Notes: generated from the letters alone by a model not told the origin. Shown: positions 9,229 through 22,166, counted from the first letter of the stretch. The stretch: DNA of 64,000 nt from Streptomyces sp. 378 (GCF_030124145.1 NZ_JASKMS010000004.1:124001-188000), one strand, 5' to 3'. Translations and numbers: made by a program.

Positions 9229-9502
9229 GGGGGCTTTCCTCCGTTGGTCCGAGTGCGGGGACGACGCGTGACATCCGCACGGAGGAAAATCTTCAGTATT
9301 GCGACCGTCCCCCCGTTGAGCTGCCCGCGGCACTTGTCAGGTCATCGTTCTTCACCATTGACCGGCTTGTCCAGCCGCATTCCCGATGTGTTGTGCAAGT
9401 GCAACATCGCTGATCTTGGACGGATACGGGGGCACGGGTCCCGCGGTGCCCGGATCGCGGTCGGATTGGAACCGCGGCGGGGTCATCCGCGAGGATGGGG
9501 TC

Positions 9503-10357
9503 ATGACCGCCCAGATTCTCGATGGCAAGGCCACCGCAGCCGCGATCAAGTCCGACCTGACCGCCCGCGTGGCGGCGCTGAAGGAGAAGGGCGTCACGCC
9601 CGGCCTCGGCACGATCCTGGTCGGGGACGACCCCGGCAGCCAGAAGTACGTCGCCGGCAAGCACCGCGACTGCGCGCAGGTGGGCATCGCCTCCATCCAG
9701 CGCGAACTGCCCGCCACGGCGACCCAGGAGGAGATCGAGGGGGTCGTCCGCGAGCTGAACGAGGACCCGGCCTGCACCGGGTACATCGTGCAACTGCCGC
9801 TGCCCAGAGGCATCGACGAGAACCGCATCCTCGAACTGATGGACCCGGACAAGGACGCGGACGGCCTGCACCCGATGAACCTCGGGCGCCTCGTCCTCAA
9901 CGAGCCCGCCCCGCTGCCCTGCACCCCGAACGGCGTGCTGACGCTGCTGCGCCGCTACGGCGTGGAGATCAAGGGCGCCGAGGTCGTGGTCGTCGGACGC
10001 GGTGTGACCATCGGCCGGCCGATGCCGCTGCTGCTCACCCGCCGCAGCGAGAACGCGACGGTGACCCAGTGCCACACCGGCACGCGTGATCTGTCGGCGC
10101 ACCTCAAGCGCGCCGACGTCATCGTGGCCGCCGCCGGTTCCGCCCATCTGATCCGCGCCGAGGACGTGAAGCCCGGCGCGGCCGTCCTCGACGTCGGCGT
10201 CTCCCGCAGCGCCGAGGGACAGATCGTGGGCGACGTCCACCCCGATGTCGCCGAGGTCGCCGGCTGGATCTCGCCGAACCCCGGCGGAGTCGGCCCGATG
10301 ACCCGCGCCCAGCTGCTCGTGAACGTGGTCGAGGCGGCGGAGCGCAGTGTCGGCTGA
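9503..10357 (+). CDS. folD: methylene-THF dehydrogenase / methenyl-THF cyclohydrolase
   Basis: FolD interconverts 5,10-methylene-, methenyl- and 10-formyl-tetrahydrofolate and so supplies the formyl donor used by PurN and PurH. The 284-residue protein is full length. Seen motifs: SQKYVAGKH (the conserved Tyr and catalytic Lys), [22 protein letters not shown], the dinucleotide loop [12 protein letters not shown] and the C-terminal [14 protein letters not shown] at 9503 follows GAGGATGGGG. Its last 11 bp overlap the start of the next gene, suggesting coupling. The upstream 270 bp were inspected for a ZTP riboswitch and none was found. Confidence 0.97.
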   Translation: MTAQILDGKATAAAIKSDLTARVAALKEKGVTPGLGTILVGDDPGSQKYVAGKHRDCAQVGIASIQRELPATATQEEIEGVVRELNEDPACTGYIVQLPLPRGIDENRILELMDPDKDADGLHPMNLGRLVLNEPAPLPCTPNGVLTLLRRYGVEIKGAEVVVVGRGVTIGRPMPLLLTRRSENATVTQCHTGTRDLSAHLKRADVIVAAAGSAHLIRAEDVKPGAAVLDVGVSRSAEGQIVGDVHPDVAEVAGWISPNPGGVGPMTRAQLLVNVVEAAERSVG

Positions 10358-10874
10358 GCACCGCGCCCCGAGCGAGCGCGAGACGCCGAGCGGGCAGGAC
10401 GCCCCGGGCGGCGAGGAGCCGACGGAGGACCTCACCGTCCGTGACCCGATCAGCGCGCCCGACGCCCAGGGGCGGCCGCGGCGGGTCACCCGGCGCTTTC
10501 CGCTGTTCACCAAGGACACCGCGCGGCCCGAGGGCGGTGGCCGGGCCGCGTCCGGGGACGCGCCCGCGCCGGCGCGGCAGTGGCCCGTGCTCGCCGTGCT
10601 GGGGCTGGCCGGGCTCGGGCTGCTGGTGACCGCGTTCGGCCAGTTCCGGTTCGGGACGCTGCTGATCGGCGTCGCTCTGCTGGGCGGGGGCGCGATGCGC
10701 TGGCTGCTGCCGGACGTCGGCATGCTCGCCGTCCGCTCCCGCTTCACGGACATCGTCACCTGTGTCCTGCTGGGCACCGTGATCGTCCTGCTGGCGCTGA
10801 TGGCGCAGCCGAAGCCGCTGCTGCAGATCCCGTTCCTGAAGGACACCCTGCACTTCACGGTCACCAACGAGTGA
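10347..10874 (+). CDS. DUF3017 membrane protein
   Basis: A 175-residue protein starting at a GTG inside the 3' end of folD. The first 80 residues are hydrophilic and Pro/Arg-rich; three hydrophobic segments follow ([58 protein letters not shown]). This layout and the position behind folD match the actinobacterial DUF3017 family. Biochemical role unknown. A strong terminator follows. Confidence 0.85.
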   Translation: MSAEHRAPSERETPSGQDAPGGEEPTEDLTVRDPISAPDAQGRPRRVTRRFPLFTKDTARPEGGGRAASGDAPAPARQWPVLAVLGLAGLGLLVTAFGQFRFGTLLIGVALLGGGAMRWLLPDVGMLAVRSRFTDIVTCVLLGTVIVLLALMAQPKPLLQIPFLKDTLHFTVTNE

Positions 10875-10883
10875 CGAGACGGT

Positions 10884-10915
10884 GGCCCGTCCCCTCCCCC
10901 GAGGAGGGACGGGCC
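10884..10915 (+). terminator. terminator hairpin after folD-DUF3017
   Basis: GGCCCGTCCCCTC pairs with GAGGGACGGGCC across a short loop, 10 bp after the stop codon. The rest of the gap to 11239 shows no convincing gene or motif. Confidence 0.75.
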
Positions 10916-11239
10916 GCCGTCACGCCCCACCCTCCAGCACGGCGAACGGCCTGTTCAACGGCTGTCAGTGCGCTGTGGCACGGAAGTGACGGTTCCGCTA
11001 CGTCCCGCATCCGATTCGGCATGAAGTGGTGCAAGCACGGGGTTGGCGTGGACAATCGGGACGGTCCAGGGTGTATCGCGCGCGGTCACCACGCTTCTGT
11101 GCGCCCCCTGTCAGGGAACTGAGATCCTGAGTGGGCGCATCCCTGTGGGTATCCAGAACGGGGACTCGGCCAAGGCCGCCACGCGCGGGGCGAACAGCGC
11201 GAGAAATATCAGCACGTTTCGGGGGGAAGAGGGGGAGCA

Positions 11240-12547
11240 ATGCCTCGTTGGAAGGCCTTGCCGGATGAGCTCGATCCACAGATCAGGGAGTTCACCAGCC
11301 AGCTGCGCAGGCTCGTGGACCGCAGCGGTCTGAGCATCGCGTCGGTGGCGGACCGCACGGGTTACAGCAAGACGTCCTGGGAGCGTTACCTGAACGGCCG
11401 GCTGCTCGCGCCGAAGGGCGCGATCGTGGCCCTGGCCGAGGTCACCGGCACCAATCCGGTGCACCTGAGCACCATGTGGGAGCTCGCCGAGCGTGCCTGG
11501 AGCCGCTCGGAGATGCGGCACGACATGACGATGGAGGCCATACGGATCTCCCAGGCGCGCGCCGCGCTCGGCGAGTTCGGCGGGCAGGACTTCACCGACC
11601 CCTCGGCCGGTGGCAGGACGTCCTCCTCGGGCGAGGGCAGAGCGGCCTCCGCGGGCGGCGCCAAGCCCGTCCGCCGCGGTGGCACCACCGTCACGCCGGG
11701 CATCGCGGGACCGGCCGGTGTGGCGCCGTCCGTGCCGCCGCAGCCGACGGCCCCCGAGGTCCAGGACTCCACCGGCTCGGGTGTGCGGGAGGAGAGCCGG
11801 AGCGCCGCGCCCGAGGTCAACTCGTGGGGGATGGCCGGGTACCAGGGCCCGTCGCCGACGGGCGGGCGCTCCGCCGGTCCCGGCACCGGCACGGGCCCGG
11901 GGCCCGTCGCCCCCGTCGGGTCGTCCGGCGGCCCTGGCCGGACCGCGGGCGTCGGGACGGGCTCGTACGGCGAACCGCAGGACGCCGTCCCGGCCCGGGT
12001 CGGCGGCGCCTCCGGTGGTTCCGGCGGGACGCATCCCGCCGCCTCCGCCCCCGCGGGCAAGAAGCGGACCGCGACTTTTCTCGCCGGTGCCGTGGGCGTG
12101 CTGGTGGTGATCGTCGGCGCGTTCTACCTCGTCGGCGGCGGTGGGGAAGGCGAGAACCAGGGCGGTGGCACGTCGCCCTCGCCGACCGTCAGCGCCGACC
12201 CGAAGCTGCCGCCCGGTGTGAAGTGCAGCGGCGACGGCTGCACCGGCAAGGACGCGGAGGCCATGGGATGCAGCGGTGATCTGGTGACCACCGCGCAGAC
12301 GGCGACCGTCGGCGCGGCCACGGTCGAGGTCCGCTACAGCGAGACCTGCAAGACGGCCTGGGGACGCATCATCCAGGGGGCACAGGGCGACGAGGTGCAG
12401 ATCAGCGCGGGCAAGGCGAAGCAGTCCGGCGGCATCACCGCGGCCGGGGACACCATCGCGTACACCCCGATGGTGGCGGTGAAGAGCGCCGCCGACGCCA
12501 AGGCCTGCGCGACGCTGGCGGCCGGGCAGAAGGGCTGCACCGAGTAG
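11240..12547 (+). CDS. membrane-anchored XRE regulator with DUF2690 extracellular domain
   Basis: A 435-residue protein in three parts. Residues about 20-75 are an XRE helix-turn-helix (SIASVADRTGYSKTSWERYL). A long Gly/Pro/Ser-rich linker (about 115-270) leads to one membrane helix (LAGAVGVLVVIVGAFYLVGG). The outer part (about 315-435) matches DUF2690, with six cysteines (CSGDGC, MGCSGD, ETC, KAC, GC) that probably form disulfides. This type is common in Streptomyces and is thought to link an outside signal to DNA or chromosome organisation, but no ligand is known. ATG follows GGGGGAAGAGGGGGAG. Confidence 0.85.
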   Translation: MPRWKALPDELDPQIREFTSQLRRLVDRSGLSIASVADRTGYSKTSWERYLNGRLLAPKGAIVALAEVTGTNPVHLSTMWELAERAWSRSEMRHDMTMEAIRISQARAALGEFGGQDFTDPSAGGRTSSSGEGRAASAGGAKPVRRGGTTVTPGIAGPAGVAPSVPPQPTAPEVQDSTGSGVREESRSAAPEVNSWGMAGYQGPSPTGGRSAGPGTGTGPGPVAPVGSSGGPGRTAGVGTGSYGEPQDAVPARVGGASGGSGGTHPAASAPAGKKRTATFLAGAVGVLVVIVGAFYLVGGGGEGENQGGGTSPSPTVSADPKLPPGVKCSGDGCTGKDAEAMGCSGDLVTTAQTATVGAATVEVRYSETCKTAWGRIIQGAQGDEVQISAGKAKQSGGITAAGDTIAYTPMVAVKSAADAKACATLAAGQKGCTE

Positions 12548-12818
12548 GCGCGAAGGGCTGCACCGACGTAGGCGCGTGGAGCGCGGCCCGCCCCGCCCCG
12601 GCCCGGCGAGGAATCCCGGTCGGGGTGGAATGCCCACCGGAATCGGGGGCACGCGGACCGTACCCCCACGGGAGTCCGGCCTGGTCGGTATCCCCCAGGC
12701 GGCCGTCTTCGTCCTCCTCTCCCGGACGGGCGGCCGCCTCTCGCATGACACGGGGAGGGGTTGTGGGCCGGGCCACACCGACCCGGACGTCCGGGATCCC
12801 GGATGCGCGATAGCCTGA

Positions 12819-13898
<1,080 letters not shown>

Positions 13899-13920
13899 CC
13901 GGAGTCTCTCCGCGTTCGTG

Positions 13921-13959
13921 CGCAGGCCCCGCACCGGTGGTTCCGGTGCGGGGCCTGCG
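13921..13959 (+). terminator. strong terminator hairpin after mdh
   Basis: A perfect 17-bp stem (CGCAGGCCCCGCACCGG with its complement) around a 5-nt loop, starting 22 bp after the mdh stop. Confidence 0.9.
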
Positions 13960-14145
13960 GGCTTTCCCGAGCCCCGCCGGGTCCCGCCGTGTCCTGCGAG
14001 AACCGCCGCCGTGGCGGCCAGGACCGCCAGGCGGACGGTGCGCGGGGCCGGTGCGCAGTGACCCACAGGAGGTGCACGCCGCCGGGGGCGCTCGCGGACC
14101 ACACTCAGCACTTGTGTTGTTTGGGAGGATTTGTCCGCATCTCCC

Positions 14146-14235
14146 GTGACACAGCGCACTTTCGGCCATCGGTGCGCATGCATCCAGGGGAGTCGGGCAG
14201 GCGATCCCGGTCTCTTAGTGACACGGATGTGACAC
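14146..14235 (+). promoter_or_regulatory. three GTGACAC direct repeats upstream of the betaine operon
   Basis: GTGACAC occurs at 14146-14152, 14218-14224 and 14229-14235. The last two are offset by exactly 11 bp, one helical turn, and lie 39-55 bp before the ATG of the aldehyde dehydrogenase gene, a fitting place for an operator or activator site. No other element was recognised in the 313 bp after the mdh terminator. Confidence 0.4.
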
Positions 14236-14272
14236 AAGGGCGCTGATCAGGAACGGAAGGCGAACAGCGATC

Positions 14273-15793
14273 ATGGCGGTAAGTACCGAACTCCAGGCAC
14301 GTCAAACCATCCACGCGGGAGGAAAGTGGCGCGCGGCCGTCTCCGGCGCCACACGCGAGATCCTCGACCCCGCGGACGCCCTGCCCTTCGCCGTGGTCGC
14401 GGAGGGCGACGAGAAGGACACCGACCTGGCGATCGCCGCCGCCCGGCGCGCCTTCGACGAGGGGCCCTGGCCGCACACGCCGGCCACCGAGCGGGCCGCA
14501 CTGCTCAGGCGCGTCGCCGACCTCCTCGTGCGGGACCGCGAGAAGCTGGGCCGGCTGGAGGCCCGCGACGCGGGCAAGACCGTCGAGGAGGGGCGCGTCG
14601 ACATCGACTGTGTCGCCGACGCCTTCCGCTACTTCGCCGACCTGGTCGCCGGCGAGGCCCCCGGCCGGGTCGTGGACGCGGGCTCGACCGACATCCACAG
14701 CGTCGTCGTGCACGAGCCCATCGGCGTCTGCGGGATGATCACGCCCTGGAACTACCCGCTGCTCCAGGCCAGCTGGAAGATCGCCCCCGCCCTCGCCGCC
14801 GGCAACACCTTCGTCATCAAGCCGAGCGAGATCACGCCGATGACGACGATCGCGGTCATCGACCTGCTCGTCGAGGCCGGGCTCCCCGACGGCGTCGCCA
14901 ACATCGTCACCGGCCCGGGTCACTCCGTCGGCGCACGCCTGTCCGAGCACCCGGACGTCGACCTGGTCTCCTTCACCGGCGGCACGGTCAGCGGCATCAA
15001 GGTCGCCCAGGCCGCCGCCCCGACCGTCAAGAAGGTCGCCCTCGAACTCGGCGGCAAGAACCCCAACGTCGTCTTCGCCGACGCCTGCGCCACCGAGGAG
15101 GGCTTCGACACCGCCGTCGACCAGGCCCTCAACGCCGCCTTCATCCACAGCGGCCAGGTCTGCTCGGCAGGTGCCCGCCTCATCGTCGAGGAGTCCGTCC
15201 GGGACCGCTTCGTCACCGAACTGGCCCGGCGCGCCGAGAAGATCCGCCTGGGCCGCGGCACCGAGGACGGTGTCGAGTGCGGCCCGCTCGTCTCGGAGCA
15301 GCAGCGCGCCAAGGTCGAGATGTACGTCGAGTCCGCCCTCAAGGAGGGCGCGGTGCTGCGTTCCGGCGGCAAGCGCCCCGAGCCGTCCCCGCAGCGTCCG
15401 GAGAACGGCTACTTCTACGAGCCGACCGTCCTCGACCACTGCCACCGCGAGATGCGCGTCGTGCGGGAGGAGGTCTTCGGGCCGGTCGTCACCGTCGAGA
15501 CCTTCCGGACCGAGGACGAGGCCGTCGCCCTCGCCAACGACACCGAGTACGGGCTGGCGGGCGGCGTCTGGACCTCCGACGCGGGCCGCGCCCGCCGCGT
15601 GGCCGGGCGGCTGCGCCACGGCACGATCTGGATCAACGACTTCCACCCCTACCTGCCGCAGGCGGAGTGGGGCGGTTTCGGCAAGAGCGGTGTGGGCCGC
15701 GAACTCGGCCCGGCCGGACTCGCCGAATACCGGGAGACCAAGCACGTCTACCAGAACCTCGCTCCCCAGCCGGTGCGCTGGTTCGCGGGCTGA
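14273..15793 (+). CDS. betB: betaine aldehyde dehydrogenase
   Basis: A 506-residue member of the aldehyde dehydrogenase superfamily, predicted to oxidise betaine aldehyde to glycine betaine with NAD(P)+. Conserved parts: TPWNYPLLQASWKIAPALAA (Asn of the oxyanion hole), the general-base Glu in ALELGGKNPN, the catalytic Cys in SGQVCSAGARL and the C-terminal EEVFGPVV. Substrate choice rests on context: a choline-dehydrogenase-like gene and a betaine ABC importer follow. ATG is preceded by GGAAGG. First gene of a five-gene plus-strand set reaching 21443. Confidence 0.9.
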   Translation: MAVSTELQARQTIHAGGKWRAAVSGATREILDPADALPFAVVAEGDEKDTDLAIAAARRAFDEGPWPHTPATERAALLRRVADLLVRDREKLGRLEARDAGKTVEEGRVDIDCVADAFRYFADLVAGEAPGRVVDAGSTDIHSVVVHEPIGVCGMITPWNYPLLQASWKIAPALAAGNTFVIKPSEITPMTTIAVIDLLVEAGLPDGVANIVTGPGHSVGARLSEHPDVDLVSFTGGTVSGIKVAQAAAPTVKKVALELGGKNPNVVFADACATEEGFDTAVDQALNAAFIHSGQVCSAGARLIVEESVRDRFVTELARRAEKIRLGRGTEDGVECGPLVSEQQRAKVEMYVESALKEGAVLRSGGKRPEPSPQRPENGYFYEPTVLDHCHREMRVVREEVFGPVVTVETFRTEDEAVALANDTEYGLAGGVWTSDAGRARRVAGRLRHGTIWINDFHPYLPQAEWGGFGKSGVGRELGPAGLAEYRETKHVYQNLAPQPVRWFAG

Positions 15794-15900
15794 GACCGTC
15801 CCCCCGCCGGGCCGCCGACGCCCCATCCCGGGTTCACCCCCACATCCCGGGCCGACGTCCCCGAGCCCGTTCACTTCACCCCCACTGGAGCAAGCACGCC

Positions 15901-17429
15901 ATGTCCCACACCCGCCATGAGTACGACTATGTCGTGATAGGCGGCGGAACCGCAGGTTCTGTGATCGCCTCCCGCCTGACCGAGAACCCGGACGTCACCG
16001 TCGCTGTCATCGAGGGCGGCCCCAGTGACGTCGGCCGTGACGACGTACTGACCCTGCGCCGCTGGATGGGCCTGCTCGGCGGCGAGCTCGACTACGACTA
16101 CCCCACCACCGAACAGCCACGCGGAAACTCGCATATCCGGCACAGTCGGGCGCGTGTCCTGGGCGGCTGCTCCTCCCACAACACCCTGATCGCCTTCAAG
16201 CCGCTGCCCGCCGACTGGGACGAGTGGGAGACCGCCGGCGCCAAGGGCTGGGGCGCGGTGCAGATGGAGGCGTACTTCGCCCGGCTCCTCAACAACATCG
16301 TGCCGGTCGACGAGAAGGACCGGAACGCCATCGCCCGCGACTTCGTCGACGCCGCCCAGGAGGCGCTGGGCGTGCCGCGCGTCGAGGGCTTCAACCGGAA
16401 GCCGTTCACCGAGGGCGTCGGCTTCTTCGACCTCGCCTACCACCCCGAGAACAACAAGCGGTCCTCGGCGTCGGTCGCGTACCTCCACCCGGTGATGGAC
16501 GAGCGGCCCAACCTGACGATCCTGCTGGAGACCTGGGCGTACAAGCTTCAGCTCGACGGCGACCGCGCCGAGGGCGTGCACGTGCGCACCGCGGACGGCG
16601 AGGAGATCCTCGTCAAGGCGCGGCGCGAGGTCCTGCTGTGCGCCGGCGCCGTCGACTCGCCCCGGCTGCTGATGCACTCCGGCATCGGCCCCAAGGCCGA
16701 CCTGGAGAAGCTCGGCATCCCCGTCACGCACGACCTGCCCGGTGTCGGCGAGAACCTGCTCGACCACCCCGAGTCGGTCATCGTCTGGGAGACGAACGGC
16801 CCCATCCCGGAGAACTCCGCGATGGACTCCGACGCGGGCCTGTTCGTGCGCCGCGACCCCGAACTGGCGCACCCCGACCTGATGTTCCACTTCTACCAGA
16901 TCCCCTTCACGGACAACCCGGAGCGACTGGGCTACCGGCGGCCGGAGTTCGGCGTCTCCATGACCCCGAACATCCCCAAGCCGAAGAGCCGCGGCCGGCT
17001 GTACCTGACCAGCGCCGACCCCGAGGTCAAGCCCGCGCTGGACTTCCGCTACTTCACCGACGAGGACGACTACGACGGCAAGACCCTCGTCGACGGCATC
17101 AGGATCGCCCGCGAGATAGCCAGGACCGAGCCCCTGGCCGGCTGGCTCAAGCGCGAGGTGGCCCCCGGCCCGGACGTCACCGGTGACGAGGAGCTCGGCG
17201 AGTACGCCCGCAAGGTCGCGCACACCGTCTACCACCCCGCCGGAACCTGCAAGATGGGCGACGCCGACGACCGGCTCGCGGTCGTCGACCCGGAGCTGCG
17301 CATCCGCGGCCTGGAGGGCATCCGCATCGCCGACGCCTCCGTGTTCCCCACCATGACCACCGTCAACCCGATGATCGGCGTGCTCATGGTCGGGGAGAAG
17401 GCCGCCGAGCTGATCGGCGGTGGTTCCCG

Positions 17430-17433
<4 letters not shown>
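15901..17433 (+). CDS. betA: GMC-family oxidoreductase, probable choline dehydrogenase
   Basis: A 510-residue FAD enzyme. The N-terminal Rossmann loop is [17 protein letters not shown]; the GMC signatures are [14 protein letters not shown] and [16 protein letters not shown]; the C-terminal catalytic His lies in [13 protein letters not shown], followed by [14 protein letters not shown]. Placed directly behind betB, it most likely oxidises choline to betaine aldehyde; membrane association of BetA-type enzymes is known. The usual LNGM motif is replaced by HNTLIAF, so another alcohol substrate cannot be excluded. ATG at 15901; the stop overlaps the next start (ATGA). Confidence 0.85.
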
Positions 17434-18535
<1,102 letters not shown>

Positions 18536-18536
<1 letters not shown>

Positions 18537-20485
18537 TGGCGACCATCACCGCGTCCCCCACGCGTATCGGCCTGCCCGCCCTCCTCAAGCACCACGCCGT
18601 CCGCAAGCTGCTGCTGCTCGGCCTCGCCGCCGCGATCCTCGTGCCGCTGGCCAACGCCCGCTGGGCGAGCGGCGCCTGGCCCGGCGCGCTGACCGTCGAC
18701 TTCTCCGAGCCGCTCGCCAGGACCAGCGACTGGATCATCGACAACCGCGACAGCCACCCGCTGTTCCTGTACTTCTTCGGCCACGTCAGCAACGTCGTCG
18801 TCATCGCCGTACGGGCCGTCTACCTCACCCTCCTGGCCGTCGGCTGGGCCGGTGTCACCGCCCTGGGCGCCCTGGTCGCCTGGCGTGTGGCGGGCGTGAA
18901 GCTGGCCCTCGGCACGGCCGTCGGATTCCTCGCCTGTGGGCTGCTCGGCATGTGGGTGCCGACCATGCAGACGCTCGCCCTCATGGTCGTCGCGGTCCTC
19001 GCGTCGGTCGTGGTGGGCGCGCTGCTCGGGCTCGCCGCAGGACTGTCCGACCGGATGGACCGCGTGCTGCGCCCGGTCCTGGACACCATGCAGGTGCTGC
19101 CCGCCTTCGCCTACCTGCTGCCCGTCGTGCTGATCTTCGGCATCGGCGTCCCGGCGGCCGTCCTGGCCACCGTCATCTACGCCGCGCCCCCCATGGCCCG
19201 CCTGACCTCGCTCGGTCTGCGCGGTGCCGACAAGGAGGTGCTGGAGGCCGTGGAGTCGCTCGGTTCCACCGCACGCCAGCGCCTGCTGACGGCCCGCATC
19301 CCGCTGGCCCGCAAGGAACTCCTCCTCGGCCTCAACCAGACGATCATGATGGCGCTGTCCATGGCCGTCATCGCGGCCGTCATCGGCGCGGGTGGTCTCG
19401 GTGACCGCGTCTACCAGGCCCTGGCCTCGGTCGACGTCGGTGCCGCGCTCGCCGCCGGTATCCCGATCGTGCTGCTGGCCGTCGTCCTCGACCGCGTCAC
19501 CGGCGCGGCGGGGGAGCGGCTCGGCGCCGAACCGGAGCCCCACAGGGGTCGCGGCTGGCTCATCGCGCTCGCCGGCGTCGTCGCCGTGGCGGTCGCCGGG
19601 CGGCTCGCCGGCCGCCTCGACTGGCCCGACACCTGGGTCGTCGGCATCGCCGAGCCCGTCAACCGCGCCGTCGACTGGATGACCGCGCACCTGTACTCGG
19701 GCGTCCCCGTCATCGGCGGCACCGCCGACTGGGCGGGCCACTTCACCACCTGGGTCCTCGACCCGATGCGCGACAGCCTCCAGGCGCTGCCCTGGTGGGG
19801 GGTCCTGCTGATCGTCGCCGCACTGGCCTGGGTCATCGGTACTTGGCGCACCGCGCTCACCGCCGTCCTCGCCATGGCCGCGATCGGCGTCCTCGGCGTC
19901 TGGAAGCCCTCCCTCGACACCCTCTCGCAGGTCCTGGCGGCCGTCGCCGTCACCCTCGTCGTCGGGTTCGCCGTCGGTATCGCCGCGGCCCGCAGCGACC
20001 GTCTGGAGCGAGCCCTGCGCCCGGTCCTCGACGTGTTCCAGACGATGCCGCAGTTCGTGTACCTGATCCCGGTCGTCGCCCTGTTCGGCGTCGGCCGCGC
20101 CCCGGCCGTCGCGGCCGCGATCGTCTACGCGCTGCCGGCCGTCGTCCGCATCACCACCCAGGGCCTGCGCCAGGTCGATCCGGCCGCGCTGGAGGCGTCC
20201 GGCTCGCTCGGCGCGACCAGCTGGCAGCAGTTGAGGCAGGTCCAGCTCCCGCTGGCCCGCCGGGCCCTGCTGCTCGCCGTCAACCAGGGCCTCGTCCTGG
20301 TCCTCGCCGTCGTCGTCATCGGCGGCCTGGTCGGCGGTGGCGCCCTCGGCTACGACGTCGTCTTCGGCCTCGCCCAGGGCGACCTGGCGACCGGTCTGGT
20401 GGCCGGCGTGGCGATCGTCTGCCTCGGCCTGATGCTCGACCGGGTGACCCAGCCCACCGAACGCCGCGCGCAGAAGGGAGCCTGA
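18536..20485 (+). CDS. betaine ABC importer permease, two permease units fused in tandem
   Basis: A 649-residue membrane protein. Two homologous halves each carry a binding-protein-dependent transport domain: the coupling loops are around LEAVESLGSTARQRLLTARI (about residue 235) and LEASGSLGATSWQQLRQVQL (about residue 555), each followed by PLAR. ProW/OpuAB-type permeases are normally single units of about 280-350 residues working as dimers; here the dimer is covalent. Each half begins with an extended hydrophilic stretch containing Trp and Asp (DWIIDN, DWPDTWVVGIAEPVN). The ATG at 18536 overlaps the ATPase stop. Confidence 0.92.
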
Positions 20486-20486
20486 C

Positions 20487-21443
20487 ATGCGCGTCCGTAT
20501 CACTGCCGCGCTCGCCGCGGTGAGCTCCCTGGCGTTGCTCACCGGCTGCGGTGCCGCCGACATGACCAAGCAGGCCTCGCCCTTCGCCAACGCGCAGGGC
20601 GCGAAGACCGTCACCCTGTCCGTGCAGTCCTGGGTGGGCGCCCAGTCGAACGTGGCCGTCGCCCAGTACATCCTGGAGCACGAGCTGGGCTACCGCGTCG
20701 ACACCGTCCAGGTCGACGAGGTGCCCGCCTGGGACGCCCTCAGCCAGGGCCGCGTCGACGCGCTCCTGGAGGACTGGGGCCATCCCGAGCAGGAGCAGCG
20801 CTACGTCAAGGACAAGAAGACGATCGTGCGCGGCGGCGGACTCGGCGTCACCGGCCACATCGGCTGGTTCGTCCCGACGTACCTCGCCGAGCAGCACCCC
20901 GACATCACCCACTGGAAGAACCTCAACAAGTACGCCGAGCTGTTCCGCACTCCCGAAAGCGGCAGCAAGGGCCAGCTGATGGACGGTTCGCCGTCCTACG
21001 TCACCAACGACAAGGCGCTGGTGAAGAACCTGAAGCTGGACTACAAGGTGGTGTTCGCCGGGTCCGAGGCGGCGCAGATCACGCAGATCCGGCAGTTCGC
21101 CAAGGAGAAGAAGCCCTTCCTCACCTACTGGTACTCGCCGCAGTGGCTCTTCAAGAAGGTCCCGATGACCGAGGTGAAGCTGCCGGAGTACAAGGAGGGC
21201 TGCGACGCCGACCCGGACAAGGTCGCCTGCGCCTACCCGCACACCCCGCTGCAGAAGTACCTCAACGCGGACTTCGCGGAGAACGGCGGCAAGGCGGCGG
21301 CCTTCCTGAAGAAGTTCAAGTGGACGACCGAGGACCAGAACGAGGTCTCCCTGATGATCGCCGACAAGAAGATGACGCCGGAGGACGCGGCGAAGAAGTG
21401 GGTGGACAGCCACCCCTCCACGTGGAAGAAGTGGCTGTCCTGA
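20487..21443 (+). CDS. glycine betaine-type substrate-binding lipoprotein
   Basis: A 318-residue OpuAC/ProX-family binding protein. The signal peptide ends in the lipobox LLTGC, so it is a membrane-anchored lipoprotein outside the cell. Tryptophans likely to form the cation box for quaternary amines are visible in QSWVGAQSN, VPAWDAL, EDWGHPEQ and IGWFVPTYL. The gene starts 2 bp after the permease stop and closes the operon; betaine, or choline as precursor for the two upstream enzymes, is the expected ligand. Confidence 0.93.
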   Translation: MRVRITAALAAVSSLALLTGCGAADMTKQASPFANAQGAKTVTLSVQSWVGAQSNVAVAQYILEHELGYRVDTVQVDEVPAWDALSQGRVDALLEDWGHPEQEQRYVKDKKTIVRGGGLGVTGHIGWFVPTYLAEQHPDITHWKNLNKYAELFRTPESGSKGQLMDGSPSYVTNDKALVKNLKLDYKVVFAGSEAAQITQIRQFAKEKKPFLTYWYSPQWLFKKVPMTEVKLPEYKEGCDADPDKVACAYPHTPLQKYLNADFAENGGKAAAFLKKFKWTTEDQNEVSLMIADKKMTPEDAAKKWVDSHPSTWKKWLS

Positions 21444-21446
21444 CGT

Positions 21447-22166
21447 TCACCGGCTCAGTCGGTCGGCGATCTCCCGCAGGGCCCGGGTGGCCCGCCGCTG
21501 GAGTCCCGGCCCGAAGGTGATCCGGGTGGCCCCTTTCGCCCCGAGTTCGGCGGGCGAGGGGCCACCCTCCGCCGGGGCCCCGACGTTGATCGGCCCCTGG
21601 ATCCCGGCCCGCAGCAGCGGCAGCACCTCCGGCGGGGCGCCGATCGGGTACACGCAGTCGGCCCCCGCGGCCACGTACAACGCGGCCCGCTCGATGGCCT
21701 GTCCGGGATCGTCGACCCCGCGGGCGAAGGTGTCGACGCGCGCGTTGACGAACAGCCGGTCCCCGGCCGCCTCCCGCACCTCGGCCAGCCAACCGGCGTG
21801 CGCGCGGGGGTCCTTGAGCACCCCGTCCGCGGAATCCTCCAGGTTGCAGCCGACCGCCCCCACCTCCAGCAGCCGCTCCACCAGCTCCTTCGGCGCGAGC
21901 CCGTATCCGCCCTCCACGTCCGCCGACACGGGCACGTCGACGGCCCGGGCGATCCGGGCGACCGCCGCGAACATCTCGTCGGCCGGGACCTGCCCGTCCT
22001 CGTAACCGAGGGAGGCGGCGACCCCGGCGCTGGGCGTGGCGAGCGCCGGGAACCCGGCCTCGGCGAACACCCGCGCACTGGCCGCGTCCCAGGGCCCGGG
22101 CAGCACCAGCGGATCCCCCGGCACCCGGTGGTGGTGCAGGGCGCGGAACGTCTCGACCTTGCTCAC
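21447..22166 (-). CDS. isocitrate lyase/PEP mutase superfamily protein
   Basis: A 239-residue TIM-barrel protein. Family features: PGPWDAASARVFAEAGFPAL and TPSAGVAASLGYEDG (substrate loop), metal ligands in VPVSADVEGGYG and GAVGCNLEDS, and NARVDTFARG. The lyase KKCGH motif is absent, so it belongs to the broad group that includes carboxyphosphonoenolpyruvate mutases, methylisocitrate-lyase-like and oxaloacetate-decarboxylase-like enzymes; the reaction cannot be fixed. A GTG at 22166 has AGGGGG at proper spacing; the ATG at 22175 lies too close to it. Convergent with the betaine operon, 3 bp between stops. Confidence 0.85.
   Translation of the reverse strand: MSKVETFRALHHHRVPGDPLVLPGPWDAASARVFAEAGFPALATPSAGVAASLGYEDGQVPADEMFAAVARIARAVDVPVSADVEGGYGLAPKELVERLLEVGAVGCNLEDSADGVLKDPRAHAGWLAEVREAAGDRLFVNARVDTFARGVDDPGQAIERAALYVAAGADCVYPIGAPPEVLPLLRAGIQGPINVGAPAEGGPSPAELGAKGATRITFGPGLQRRATRALREIADRLSR

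Noticed and set aside
9229-9502. Possible ZTP riboswitch before folD
   Set aside because: No GACTGGCG or CGGGGAGCG core is present; only a weak dyad TGTTGTGCAAGTGCAACA was seen.
14326-15900. Very long plus-strand reading frame continuing upstream of the GMC oxidoreductase
   Set aside because: The upstream part is an Arg/Pro-rich shadow of the betaine aldehyde dehydrogenase gene; the true start is the ATG at 15901.
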